From positions 620,001-684,000 of the forward strand of contig JAQFVV010000180.1 of NCBI GenBank assembly GCA_028023455.1: 64,000 nt of DNA, given 5' to 3'. The position numbers were made by a program, and so were the translations under genes. The stretch comes from Epiperipatus broadwayi. Lineage: Eukaryota > Onychophora > Udeonychophora > Euonychophora > Peripatidae. The notes under the pieces are model-generated. The model saw only the letters and a list, made by a program, of their open reading frames with translations, made no database searches and was not told the origin of the DNA. Positions 1-10,577 of this stretch are shown here, piece by piece. The stretch's first letter is position 1; each line of letters starts with the position of its first letter.

Positions 1-620
1 TGATTAGAATAAACATTTTATACTATATTTGTAATGGCCTGAGAACATTCATCTTCTTTTCTCTTAGTTAAGATAGCACAAAAAATTTCCCATCATGAGC
101 TTTAGCTTTATTTGCTTATTTTATATTTTTTTTCCATCACTTCCTTATCTCTTAGTGTATTACTTTTGCTATTTTAATGTTTTACCGTTTTATATATCTA
201 GAAAAAATTGATTCCTCCCTAACTATTCTCCTTTAAGCATTCAAAGATTAAATATTTTTGCGCAATAAATCCTGTTGGATTAATATTTCTTCCAATTCTT
301 TATGTGTTTGAGTTTCATTGATTGACTTCAATGTTCTTGCTGCTTCATATCTCTTGAGAAGTCTTTGATTCATTTTGAAGTATTTAACAATGCTTCCATT
401 CTAATGTTTACCTTTACTTCACAAGATATTGCTAAATCTTGGATTAAAGTATGGTGATACTTGTTTTGCTATGACAATTTAATAGTGTCTAATGACTACT
501 GTCTGAACACAACCAAACTATTTATGCAAACATGAAACATCAAGAATAAAACATTTTATGATTATCAGGAATTAAACATTTGGATAAAACCTTGAATAGA
601 AATTATGTTTATCTAGAGTA
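1..620. other. A+T-rich non-coding DNA, nothing recognised
   Basis: No open frame, repeat or motif that I can name. It probably lies within an intron or upstream region of the gene whose last exons are at 2852-3062, but no exon could be placed here. Confidence 0.5.
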
Positions 621-1096
621 TTAAAACAGGCAAAACTCACTATACGTATTGCCACTCAATGCAAGCCAAAGTAATCACTGGATGCCAGAAGGTTTGTGCA
701 TAAAATCCCTTTAGTGCCTACTCATCCAATATCCCCAGACTAGTTTCTGGCTTGTGCCCTTCGTCAGTGAGGAGCCTTGGATCTGAGATATGACTATATA
801 AGCTGATGATCTTGGATTGAAAATATTATAGTGTTTTCAATTTAAGTCCCATAGTTTTGTAGTTAAATAGAGATAAAAGTTGGCTGCTGGAGGGTTGCAT
901 TAGATCCTAAGCTCTAGCTGCAGTGCTCTCAGATCCAAGGTTCCTCACTGACAAAGGCCACAAGCCAGGAACTAATCTGGGGATATTGGATAAGTAGGCA
1001 CTAGATGGAGATTTTATGCACAAGCCTTCTGGCATCCAATGATTACTCTGGCTTGCACTGAGTAGTAATACGCATAGTGAGTTTTGCCTGTTTTAA
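621..1096. mobile_element. Foldback MITE, family A, copy 1 (476 bp)
   Basis: The element begins TTAAAACAGGCAAAACTCAC and ends with the reverse complement of that string, so it has terminal inverted repeats. The inverted similarity extends about 180 bp inward on each side: the stretch around TGGATGCCAGAAGG in the left arm recurs inverted as CCTTCTGGCATCC in the right arm. The central part is single copy. There is no coding capacity. TTAA occurs at both ends and TA flanks both ends, so a TTAA (piggyBac-like) or TA (Tc1/mariner-like) target duplication cannot be told apart. A second full copy lies at 24355-24820 in the opposite orientation, with fragments at 2296-2400 and 37116-37250. Confidence 0.85.
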
Positions 1097-2078
1097 TAAC
1101 AGTTAAGAGCAAGCATAAGAAATAGTGATCATGAGATGTTTATTGGCTTATCTAGAATATTAACATGGTTTTCTGCAGTGTTTTTGATTTTATATCTATG
1201 ATTCATCAGCTTTTGATTTTCTCATATTTTCATGGTACATTTTTATGATTGTCCAAAAACTACATTTTACTTCTATAACTAGATATGAAATTCCCTCAGA
1301 AAATTTTTCTCATTTCTATAAATGGTTGAATGCACTTACACACACTAGAAATATATTATTACTAAGAGTTTTTACAAGATATTAGAAGATCAGAAGTCAC
1401 ATCTACTTCAAAAATTGTTGACAGTTCTTGGATTAAGTTATGATAATGTGTGTCCTTTATGTTACTTTGATAATGTCTACTGTTTATGAAACAGGCACCA
1501 AGAATGAAATTTTTGATGACTACTAGAAATTAAGAACCTGGCACAAATCAATGATTACACTAAATTTTATATATTTTCTCTATTATAACTACCGCTATAT
1601 CAGAATTCTACCACTGGCAAAATTGTATATGATTAGGAATTTTCATCTAGTGCAATATATGGGGACTGTATAATTTATTAATGCAGAGAAACACATATAT
1701 AATTACTATGAACTCAGAAACCCTACTAGTTATTTCAATTCCTAAATACAAACTCTTCTTTTTTTCACATTCTTTTTTCACACTCCTATTTAATATTTTC
1801 TGTTTTAATTTGGGCAAAATTACATTATTCTTTCCATGGATTTGTCTATAAAATAAAAATCTTCAACTTCATTGTGCTTGATGTCAGTGTCAGTAAAAAT
1901 CTTTCAATTCTCTTTGTACAAGAAGTGAGCCTTGGTATACCTTTTTATTTTATATAACTAGGAATAAATTGTCTGATAATTTTATTACTATACAATTTTT
2001 TCTGTACATATCAACAATCAAAATAATAACAGAACTTGGCAATAAGTAACATTATGTATATTGTAATAGCCCCAAAGT

Positions 2079-2203
2079 TGATGTGGCATTTTGTAACAGA
2101 ATATATATTAGAATAGGGGATGGGAATAGAAAAACTTTAGTATGCATCAGGAATTGAGGCACCATTTATAATAATATAAATCTAACCTAAATGTTTAGCG
2201 TTT
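2079..2203 (+). repeat. Dispersed repeat fragment, also at 20139-20235
   Basis: The segment ending in 'aatataaatctaacctaaatg', preceded by an 'aaaactttagt...tcagga' stretch, recurs with point differences at 20139-20235 in the same orientation. The family is unknown and no coding sequence is visible. Confidence 0.5.
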
Positions 2204-2295
2204 TAGCGTCATTTTATAACAATAATGATGCTACTCTCTTGATTAATAGCAGCAAATTCTTTTTTTCATCGTGATTATGTCAGTGTAAGCAGATG

Positions 2296-2400
2296 ATAAT
2301 GCTATTCTATCCAATGTCCCCAGAATACTTTCTAGTTTATGGCTTTCATCAGTGAAGAGCTTTGGATTTTGGAGCAGTGTATCTGAATCTTTTGGATCCA
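2296..2400. repeat. Fragment of MITE family A
   Basis: The run from 'ctatccaatgtccccaga' through 'tcagtgaagagctttggat' matches the left-arm interior of the family A MITE at 621-1096 with scattered substitutions. Both termini are missing, so this is an older, truncated copy. Confidence 0.6.
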
Positions 2401-2851
2401 TTGTATCTTTCCTTTGGCAGTCATCCTTTACTTCTTTGATTTATTTTCAAGATATCATCCCAAATTGATAAACATATTAATATATTCAATGTAAGCCAAT
2501 TTATTTGTATAATCATATGTGAAAGGGTGTCATATTGGCAAAGTTATTGAATTATTATGTTCTAAAGTAACATTATGTGTAAATTTTCTAACCAAGGCAG
2601 ACTGTAGTAAGTGGGCAATCAAGTACTCTTCAGTAATGGTGCCTTGAGATAATTTATTATGCCATATGAAATTTAGACTAAATCATAAAACAATTTTATA
2701 TCATTAAGTTACATATATTTTCTTCCATTATTTTTCTGCACATTTTCTACTGTTGAATATTTTTTTCTTGAATATTTTTTTCTATTAAAACTTTATATTT
2801 CAGTAATTATTTTTATTTTGCAGTTTTATTTTATTTTTTTTTTGTTCATAG

Positions 2852-3062
2852 TGAAATTTCTTCTCCAGAAACTGAAGTAGTTGTTAATAGAAAACATCTC
2901 AATATCAAATTAAAAGCTGTTCCTGCTAGAGGTAAGTTTTTAAAAATATTTAATAATTAAATTTAAAAATGGATTTTTAATCTAATTTATTTTTGTGTTT
3001 TTTTGTTGTTAGGTTCTTTTAATATTGAAAACGTTCTTCGATCAACCTACTTTTTCAATTAA
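2852..3062 (+). CDS. Last two exons of a host gene (possibly mitochondrial RNA polymerase)
   Basis: Exon A is 2852-2931, preceded by a pyrimidine-rich tract ending in AG and followed by the consensus donor GTAAGT at 2932-2937. Exon B starts at 3013 after a T-rich AG acceptor. Splicing completes a glycine codon across the junction and keeps one frame to the TAA at 3060-3062. Exon A encodes 26 codons in the frame GAA-ATT-TCT. The joined protein ends ...AVPARG|SFNIENVLRSTYFFN. A poly(A) signal follows 73 bp downstream. From memory, a C terminus of the form '(P)xxG-x-F/L-D/N-hydrophobic-xx-V-xx-S-x-YFF(S/N)' resembles metazoan mitochondrial RNA polymerase, a single-subunit T7-like enzyme that transcribes mtDNA, but only about 20 residues support this. 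The intron is just 81 bp. Upstream exons were not located. The gene model is firm; the product name is tentative. Confidence 0.65.
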
Positions 3063-3134
3063 TTTCCTGCCTGTGAATTTGTTCATGTATTATACAGAGC
3101 TGTTGTTTCAATTTTTTTATTGTGAAATTTTATA

Positions 3135-3140
3135 AATAAA
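3135..3140 (+). terminator. Poly(A) signal AATAAA
   Basis: A canonical AATAAA lies about 73 bp past the stop codon of the gene ending at 3062, the distance expected for a short 3' UTR. Such hexamers are common by chance in DNA this A+T-rich, so position is the main support. Confidence 0.6.
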
Positions 3141-3456
3141 ACAATTTTATTTTTAAATATAACTTTTTAATAGTCTGAAAGAAAATAAAGTGTAGAATAC
3201 ATTTACTGGTAATTAGTGTACATATAGCTCACCAGAGGTTTTCAGTTTTATTTTTGTATTCTTACTATTGTAATATATTTTCTACTTAAAAAAAGCAATG
3301 ACTTTGAAAGCAGTCAGATACTGTTGCTGAGCAGATGAATATTAGTATATGTCTTCTATGTAAGTTCTGAAGATAAACAAGTAATCAATTTTAAAATAAT
3401 ATTTTATATTGTGATGTTTCTAACTTAGTAAATTTTTAAACCAGGTTTTTGTTTTA

Positions 3457-3560
3457 GCAAAAATTGTCTGCATAATTTATTTTCTATGATTTTAATCTAG
3501 GTGGCAAAGCAAAAATTGTCTGCATAATTTATTTTCTATGATTTTAATCTAGGTGGCAAA
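3457..3560 (+). repeat. Perfect 2 x 52 bp tandem duplication
   Basis: The unit starting GCAAAAATTGTCTGC and ending CTAGGTGGCAAA is present twice in direct succession without a difference. The absence of divergence points to a recent slippage or duplication event, or an assembly artefact. Confidence 0.9.
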
Positions 3561-5774
3561 AATGAAATATTTCTTCAGAAAAGAATTTGTAAAAAAAAAA
3601 AAAGCTTTTAATATATTTTACATTAGAACAAAAGTTTGATTTAGCACAGTATCTCCCCTGTAATACACATCACCCCCCTCCACAATTATAAATCAGGTCA
3701 TTTAGAAGTATGTGAAAAAGAATTGAATAATAGTGGAGAAAAATAGAATGTCAACAGTGTAAATCAAGATACTCATCCAATTCAAATTATTCACTTGATT
3801 TTAGATATTAATATAACTGCTTTATTATTCTCAAACATTAAATTTAAAGATGAAATATATCACACCTTATTAGAATGCACATTCTTAACACGCTTACTGT
3901 TATCCATTTTTTATAATATAGAATATTTCTAAATTAATGACAAACTCATTTTTGCTTCCATAAACAGTGAAAGAGATACTGATTTAGTCAAAATATATGT
4001 CATAAAGATGATTTGCATTTTTCCAATTTCTTTCACTGTTTGTTTTTGCAAGTAAGAATAAGTGTTAACATTATTGATTTAAAAAGGTCAAAAATTGTGA
4101 AATTAAATTTAATATAATGACAAGTGATTAAACAGGTTTCCTTCATTTTTAATAACCTTGAGAAAGTCCTATTTTCTTCCAAAAACAATAATACATTTTT
4201 ACAGTCTCCAGGCTCAGCTTTTCCTTTTTTTTTTTTTACTATTGTTGTATAAATACTAGTATATTTTAATAAATGAATACCTCAATAAATATTGTGAGTA
4301 GTGTTCAGTGAATAATAGTATTCAATGAGAGAGTTTTCATTTCTTTTTTATGACTCTTTTTTTTTGTCATTGTTTAAGTTTTAAATTAATTTATTCTATC
4401 ACTTTTTCATACCATTATTAGTCTATGTATTACTGATGCAATATTTAAATGTGAAATAATAGCAACTCCATTAATTACAAGCAATTTGCTAATATGAACA
4501 TTACAATATGCTAGTGAATAAAGACTGGGGATCAGTGATATAGTATCAACAGCAGTTATTTTGAGAACCCAATAGCTAATGAATAATAGGATGGTAATTG
4601 TAATCTTGTGTAATAATCACTTAATGAATATGTTTCTCAGATTTGCTGAAACAGGATAACTTTAACAACAATTGTGAATGCTACTTAGAAATATATAGCC
4701 ATACTTCTAAAGATTTTGGATGTGGATTATTTTTAACTTATTAATGTCTTAATTTTCTAACGTAAATGAAATCACTCATTTGCTATACATATAATATGAT
4801 GGTGAGAATATTAAGATAAACTATCATATTGGGGATATTGTTATTTTGGACTGGGATAAAAATTTATTTGATTGAAAAGTTACTTGATTTTTATAATTTG
4901 CCAAAAAAGTTATCGAATGTAAAGTAAGTTGATTGAAAGGCATATCACCAACAAAATTGAAAATCAAGTAATTGAAATTAAGATAAATAATAATTTCATC
5001 ACATTAAAAAAAAGCCCATCTGTTTAATTAATAAAAAAATGTTAAATAAAAATTTGTACTTATTTGATTTTTTTTTTTTAAGAAATACAAATTAATTTGT
5101 CAAAGATCAATTTAATGAATAAAAACCATAATATTGCCATGTTGGAAGTAGAATATTTTAACTTATGCATTTAAGTAAGAAATGCTTGTGGGCAGATTTA
5201 AAAAATTAAAATATGAAAATTGATAACAGTTTAAAGTACACCTATAAGTATGATGATTATTTAAAGTGGTCTTATAAGAAAAGTATTAACACTTTGGTTT
5301 TATGACTATTTTTCTGAATCTTTAATATGAGATTTTTATTTGAAAATTTTTATTTGATAAAATATTATTTTTTTTGGTTATCATGTTTATAGACTAATCT
5401 TTTGTTGAAACTAAGAAAGTTATCTTATGTAGTTAGTTTAATAAATGATTGAAATAATTAACATATGTACTTCAGTTTTTATATTAAAATTATACATTGT
5501 TTTGGATTATAATGTTAACATTTTTGTACTTTCAGAAAAAAAATGTCATAGTCAGTTGGATTATAGTACCATGATCAAATTGGATTCTTATTATTTGAAT
5601 AAAAAGCTATTATTAATATAACATTGCAATTCATTGTTGATGTGATGTTTTGATTATTTATTGTTAAAACTATAAACAACTATTCCAAACTTTATAATCT
5701 TAAACAGTCTTGTTTTCAATTTAAAAAAAAAAACTAATCAATTTATTAGTCAGCTTCAATCCTGTATGTTAATT
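3561..5774. other. A+T-rich intergenic DNA, nothing recognised
   Basis: Many homopolymer runs and short AT repeats. A weak acceptor-like site at about 5535 is followed by 25 open codons, which is not enough to call an exon. Confidence 0.5.
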
Positions 5775-6210
5775 CAGTGATTCCCAATCTTTTTTCTTTC
5801 ATGCCCCACCTAAGTATCTCTAAAATCCTGACCCCCCCTCATGACATATAATTCTTATTCAGAAATTTTGAACTCCTACTCATATGGAGAAAATCTAAAA
5901 GGGCATTAATAAAAGAACAGTTTGAAGTACAATAGAATTTTACATGACTTAACTTTCCCCATGTAACAATGGAGAGGTAAGGAGTAAGTTATTTAAACAC
6001 AAAATACATTGAGGAGAAAATGATGCAAAAAGAGGGAAATTTAAAAAACATTCTTAGGATAATTTATGAATAATAAGATCTAAAAACAATTAGCAGACTT
6101 TCAAATTCACTGTTAATGATTTAAGAAAATTTGACTATTAATAATTCATTTTCAAAGTGCTCCCCTTAAAAATCAAATTGCCCATCTGTGGTGCTTCGGA
6201 ACTATTACTG
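5775..6210 (+). mobile_element. Possible hAT-type MITE
   Basis: The left end reads CAGTGATTCCCAATC followed by a C-rich run (GCCCCACC...CTGACCCCCCC), the layout of hAT non-autonomous elements whose ends begin CAGTGGTTC-like. A possible right end, the inverse of CAGTAATAGTTCCGAAG, sits at 6210. The flanking 8-mers (tgttaatt and taattgtt) match at only half their positions, so no target duplication is demonstrated. The left end is more convincing than the right. Confidence 0.3.
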
Positions 6211-6493
6211 TAATTGTTATCTTTTAATAACATTTAGAAATATTAAATATTTGATAATTTAGTTATAATATTATTTTTTTTAGCAATAATATTATTTTTT
6301 GAATAATCTCAATTAAATTTTTTCAAGAAAATTTTGAAGAAGTGTGAAAATGTCAAATACTTAAACTTATTTTAACCATGTTTAGTTATAATATAAAAAA
6401 AATCTAGATAATCATTTGTCTTCTAATTAGGGAACAATAACTATATTGATTATATTGCCTGTTGTTATATCATGCTTACCTTCAACTAATAGA

Positions 6494-7090
6494 CTAATTC
6501 AAATTTCATCTTATTTTGTTCTTATTGAGCTTTTCTCACCACAGACCAATTGAATAGATATTACATTTCCAATGGTAGATACAGGCCAGTGGATGATGAT
6601 GCTCAATGAATCCAATTGTTTTCATTATGGAAAGGGATCCAGCTATAAATAGTCAGTCTAGTTCAGGTAAAATAGGACAACAACAATTTTAGATTTGAAC
6701 CTGATTATGCTAGAAAGTGATGAAGACATCCACCAAAGCAACTGCAACACTACATTCTTCAAAGGTAATTTAGCCAGGTGAAGGGATCTCACTATGCCTT
6801 CAAGTAGTGAACTAAATCAAATTCCACCTTATCTTAATCAAATTGAGCATTTATTGCCACAAACCAATAGATATATGAATACATAACATATATTTAATGG
6901 CAGATAGACTAATGGCTGATGTTGCTCAGTGAATCTGTTTTATTATTGAAGGAGATCTGGCTTTAAATAATGAGTCCAATTGAACAACAACTTCAGATCT
7001 GAATGCCAGTATACCCATCTGCTATATGGTTAAAGCAGTGAGGCAAGTCCACATTAGAACTGGAAGATTCTAGAACCTAAATAAGACATG
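6494..7090 (+). repeat. Diverged tandem duplication, period about 318 bp
   Basis: A unit starting near 6494 (ctaattcaaat...) recurs from about 6812 (ctaaatcaaat...). The order of words is shared: gagc, ccacaa/gaccaat, ggcagat or ggtagat, gatg-ttgctcagtgaatc, gatctggct-taaata, and agtc-ag/aatt. Copies are perhaps three-quarters identical by eye. No open frame; origin unknown. Confidence 0.6.
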
Positions 7091-7719
7091 AGCAAGCTGT
7101 TACAGTACATCTGGAAGTGGTGGGTAAACTTAGAAGGATATCTAAAGTTTTTTACATTAATACTTTCATGACAACTAAATGCTATATAAAGTCAATAGTA
7201 TCAGGTGAAGGTGTAACTTATAAACTATGAATATGTATTTGTATATTTGCTTTAATTAATAAATATTTAATTATATTTTACACATCTTTGTTTATTATAG
7301 TCACACATAAACACAATACATGTATTTATATTTATTTTTTGTTTAAAAAAAGTTGCAAACTTAAGATAAATTGACAATTCATTGTTTGCCATTTTTATAT
7401 GTGCTAATTTGTGGTTAAACATGGATTACATTCACAATCACAAATCTAGCTATAAGGTTTGAGATAATCAAACATTAATTAATTTAACTTGGTCAAAATT
7501 TCTGAAAGACTTTAGAATATCTTAGCATTATAAAAATTTTAAGTAGTTGGAATATTTCTTTGCTTTAAATACAAAAAATTTCTACTTATTTATTTAAATA
7601 AGTGGGGGGAAAACCAGTCTAGAAATGAATTTTGTAATGAGTATACAAATTGATCTGTGAACCACAAACATATCCACACACAGAACATGCTAATCTATTT
7701 TTATTTTGTGTTGCTGTCT
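7091..7719. other. Intergenic DNA, nothing recognised
   Basis: A+T-rich DNA between the tandem repeat and the 3' end of the minus-strand LINE relic. Part of it may be that LINE's 3' UTR, but no boundary was found. Confidence 0.4.
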
Positions 7720-9640
7720 TTTAATTTCTTCAGAGAAAATTTTTTCTGAAATAACTTCCAACATCATGTCTAATTGTAACTCTCCAATGTATTCTGTTGT
7801 CTACCATGTTTTTCCATTGGAAACATCCAGTATTACACCTCATTAAAATATGAAATAAACCTTATAATGTCAATAGAGTCTACTGCTCTCATGAAAATCA
7901 TGCTCAAGTTTACTATAAAATGCCTTTGGGAAGCTTTACTTTGTTGATTACTGTAATATGGCCAATCTAAAGAATATTTTACAGTTGTGGATTTTATAGT
8001 ATCACATCCAGCAAGTTGAAGAACATTTTGATTGGTTTTATGATTTTGTCATTGTATTTTTAAAATTTTAAGGAGAATTCTTAAATGAAACTTCTCTAAT
8101 GATGTTATATAACATCTGTAGGGTGTCCACATCACTTCCTTACAATAAATTAGATAAAGTAACAGGTCTATAAACAGCCAATTTAGTTGCATTAGTTGCT
8201 TCTTGTGATGAAATATTTGATCTTTTAATTTATTAAAAACAGTAGCATATTGGAGTCTGTATTGTATTCCAATATCTGCTACTTAGACATTTAACATTTT
8301 CAAGTTGATAACCATCCATTCTATTAGTTGCTAAAATTTTCCCATTACTGACTCATAAAGAACTGGTGTTTTTTGGCACATTAATTAATAATTGAAAGTC
8401 TTAATATGTTGAACTCAAAACATTCTGCAAATCTTAAATTGATAAAAGTAGCACAATAATCAGCATATTGTAAATCCAAGAAGAAATAAGTTATTGCTTT
8501 TGCTTTTAAAATATTCAGATTAAAAATTCCACCTCAAACATAGTGTATTGTGGTCCCTGTTTAATTATGCTGCCTATAAACAATTACAAAGATTATTGTC
8601 ATAAAATTGAAAACAGTGTTGGAACAAATACCATCCTTGTTTAACCTGTTTTTATTTCAAATGCCTCAGATTTTCCGCCTGTAATCTTGACATTTTCTCT
8701 CATTCTACCATGTGGAAGGTTTATAATCTGAATAAACTTTGATAGACTTCCAACTAATTTCAAACAATGCCATAGACTTATTTAATTAAATGAATCAAAT
8801 GTCTTAACCAAATCAAGAAAACGAATATATAAATCGATTCTTTGTTCCTGACATTTTTCTTGCATTTGTCAAGCAATCAAAATTATGTCTATAGTGTTTC
8901 TTGATTCTACAAAACCACTCTGGATAATCATTCCTTATATCTAAAAGCAATCTATTTAATAAAATTCTTGAAAGTGACTTTGCTATAGTGGATAATAATG
9001 ATAATCTGTGGTAATTACTGTAATCTTGTTTATTTTCTTTATTTATAAAAATTAGAATAATAGTATTCTTAAAATCAAGCAACACAATTTCACAGGCCCA
9101 TATATTTCTTAAAAATTATTATATTTTTGAAGTTAATGTATCACAACCATATTTCAAAACTATCGTAGAATTACAAAGGGCTATTTTGATTTCACTAAGC
9201 TGGATATCTTTGTACAAATCTAAATTAGTGGATAAAAGGAATATATCATTAAAAGTCATCTTGATTCTTGTATCATTATTCAAAAGATGGTTAAAAGACT
9301 TTTTACTTGTTCAAAATATAATCATCATATAATGGAGAGTCATTGCTAGATTTAATAAGATTGTGATGCCAATTCTTAAATCCAGATGTTGCTTTAAGTG
9401 CATCAAAAAAGATCTGGATTGATCACAATCATCAAATGACTTCTTTTTTTTTGCAGTTTTAAACCAGCAATCACTTTGTTAGTCATTGGACTTCTGCCTT
9501 CTTATCTTTATTTATTATAAAGTTCTACAATTTATTAGTTTGCCAAGCAGAAAATGTCACATTTTTAATCAAATTGCTTATAAGATCAGTGTCCAAAAAC
9601 CAGTTATGATTTTTGTTAGTGAACAAATTTGTATCCATAA
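7720..9640 (-). pseudogene. Decayed non-LTR retrotransposon ORF2 (linker, RT, C-terminal region)
   Basis: Reading the minus strand from 9640 downward, recognisable blocks occur in the order of a LINE ORF2. First is the linker after the endonuclease (KAEVQ; IFFDALKATSG). Next comes the pre-RT segment (YKDIQLSEIKIAL). RT motifs 0-2a lie in the one long open stretch, 9085-8813 (IILIFINKEN, YHRLSLLSTIAKSLSRILLN). A damaged YADD-like block (LDLQYADYCA) follows, then the thumb/C-terminal block (MWTPYRCYITSLEKFHLRIL, LAGCDTIKS, near 8100). Many stops and frameshifts make it non-functional. The endonuclease and ORF1 are missing, consistent with 5' truncation. It reads away from the Penelope relic at 9841-10520 on the same strand. 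The clade is not assigned: the blocks match a widespread animal LINE type often annotated only as 'endonuclease-reverse transcriptase'. Confidence 0.8.
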
Positions 9641-9852
9641 CTACACTTCTTAAGTTAATTCCATGTTTCAATAATATAACAATTCTGAAGACCCAAATTA
9701 GCAATTGTAGTGTTTAATAGCTGATGAAATTTAGTATGCATATTAGGTATTTCTAAAAAATATACTTGAATTTTCTTCATATATAAATGAATACACCAAA
9801 CTTTTTCTTTTTAAATCTTGCTTTTTATATGAGATAAAAATATATAACTACA

Positions 9853-9887
9853 CATCAACGTTTCGACTAATATAGTCTTTTTCAAGG
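9853..9887 (-). other. Hammerhead-like hairpin of a Penelope-like element
   Basis: The minus strand reads CCTTGAAAAAGACT, then a short loop, then AGTCGAAACGTTGATG. GACT and AGTC can pair as a stem, followed by the GAAAC core element. Penelope-like elements are known to carry hammerhead ribozyme motifs in their pseudo-LTRs, usually with CTGATGA before the stem. Here that box reads TTGAAAA, so the ribozyme is probably dead or only related in layout. Confidence 0.4.
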
Positions 9888-9959
9888 AAAACTGAAAAAT
9901 ACAAATGTATAATAATTTAAATATAATCACATATTCCAAACAAATCTAAAAATCAAAAA

Positions 9960-10520
9960 ATATCTCTTTACCTCGAACTCTTTCTATTACAAACAATCTC
10001 AAAACTTTATCTTTTTTTTTTATATTTATATATCCATCCAAAAATACTCTAAAAACATTTAATTAACAAATCTATTATTTATTTATTTTTGTTTTCTATA
10101 AACATTTTATCCAATTCAGGCTTAATTTCAGAAATTTAATTCCTTTATTCTTTCATGGTATGGTTTTATACATTCTAAAGATCTTATTTCAAAATCTTAA
10201 TATTTAAATTTATTCATATGATTATAAATAGCAGAATTTTTATCACTTAAATGTTGTTTTAATCTAGTTTCTAATTTATTTTTTGTAGTACTAGCATATT
10301 ACATTTGTATATTATTTTTAATACAATTCAAACATTTTATTATGTAAACTGAATTCATAATTTCTAAATTATTACACTCATTATTAATTAAAAAATGTAA
10401 AACTTTTTTTATTTTATAAACAGGAGAAATGAAAACATTATATTTCTTATTAATCATTTTAAATAATTTTTTAATTTTAACAAACAAATCTTTTGATAAA
10501 TTGAAACCAATATAAATTAT
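9960..10520 (-). pseudogene. Penelope-like retroelement relic, GIY-YIG endonuclease region
   Basis: The minus-strand frame 10487-10299 is open and runs on past a stop into a GIY-YIG-like domain: VYIIKCLNC (the GIY-equivalent strand), then YASTTKNKLETRLKQHLSDK, which keeps the conserved Arg and His helix residues, then AIYNHMNKF. The YIG-equivalent motif is degraded to YAS. GIY-YIG at the C terminus after the RT is the signature of Penelope-like elements. Only the last part of the connector plus the endonuclease is present. The reading frame stops at the ATT/ATC microsatellite at 10525, where the + strand LINE begins, so the LINE probably landed in or next to this element. A hammerhead-like hairpin lies downstream, as expected for the element's 3' repeat. 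Confidence 0.6.
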
Positions 10521-10524
10521 CTTT

Positions 10525-10565
10525 TTATTATTATTATTATTATCATCATCATCATCATCATCATC
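10525..10565. repeat. (ATT)n-(ATC)n microsatellite at the LINE 5' end
   Basis: Seven ATT/TTA units run into eight ATC units, ending 12 bp before the first ATG of the LINE. A second (TTA)n tract lies at the LINE 3' end (14920-14970). Confidence 0.9.
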
Positions 10566-10577
10566 TGCAGACCTGCT

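Larger units (their letters stand above)
1097..2849. other. Non-coding, with two repeat fragments
   Basis: Probably intronic with respect to the exon at 2852. It holds a dispersed repeat fragment (2079-2203) and a fragment of MITE family A (2296-2400), both listed separately. Nothing else recognised. Confidence 0.45.
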
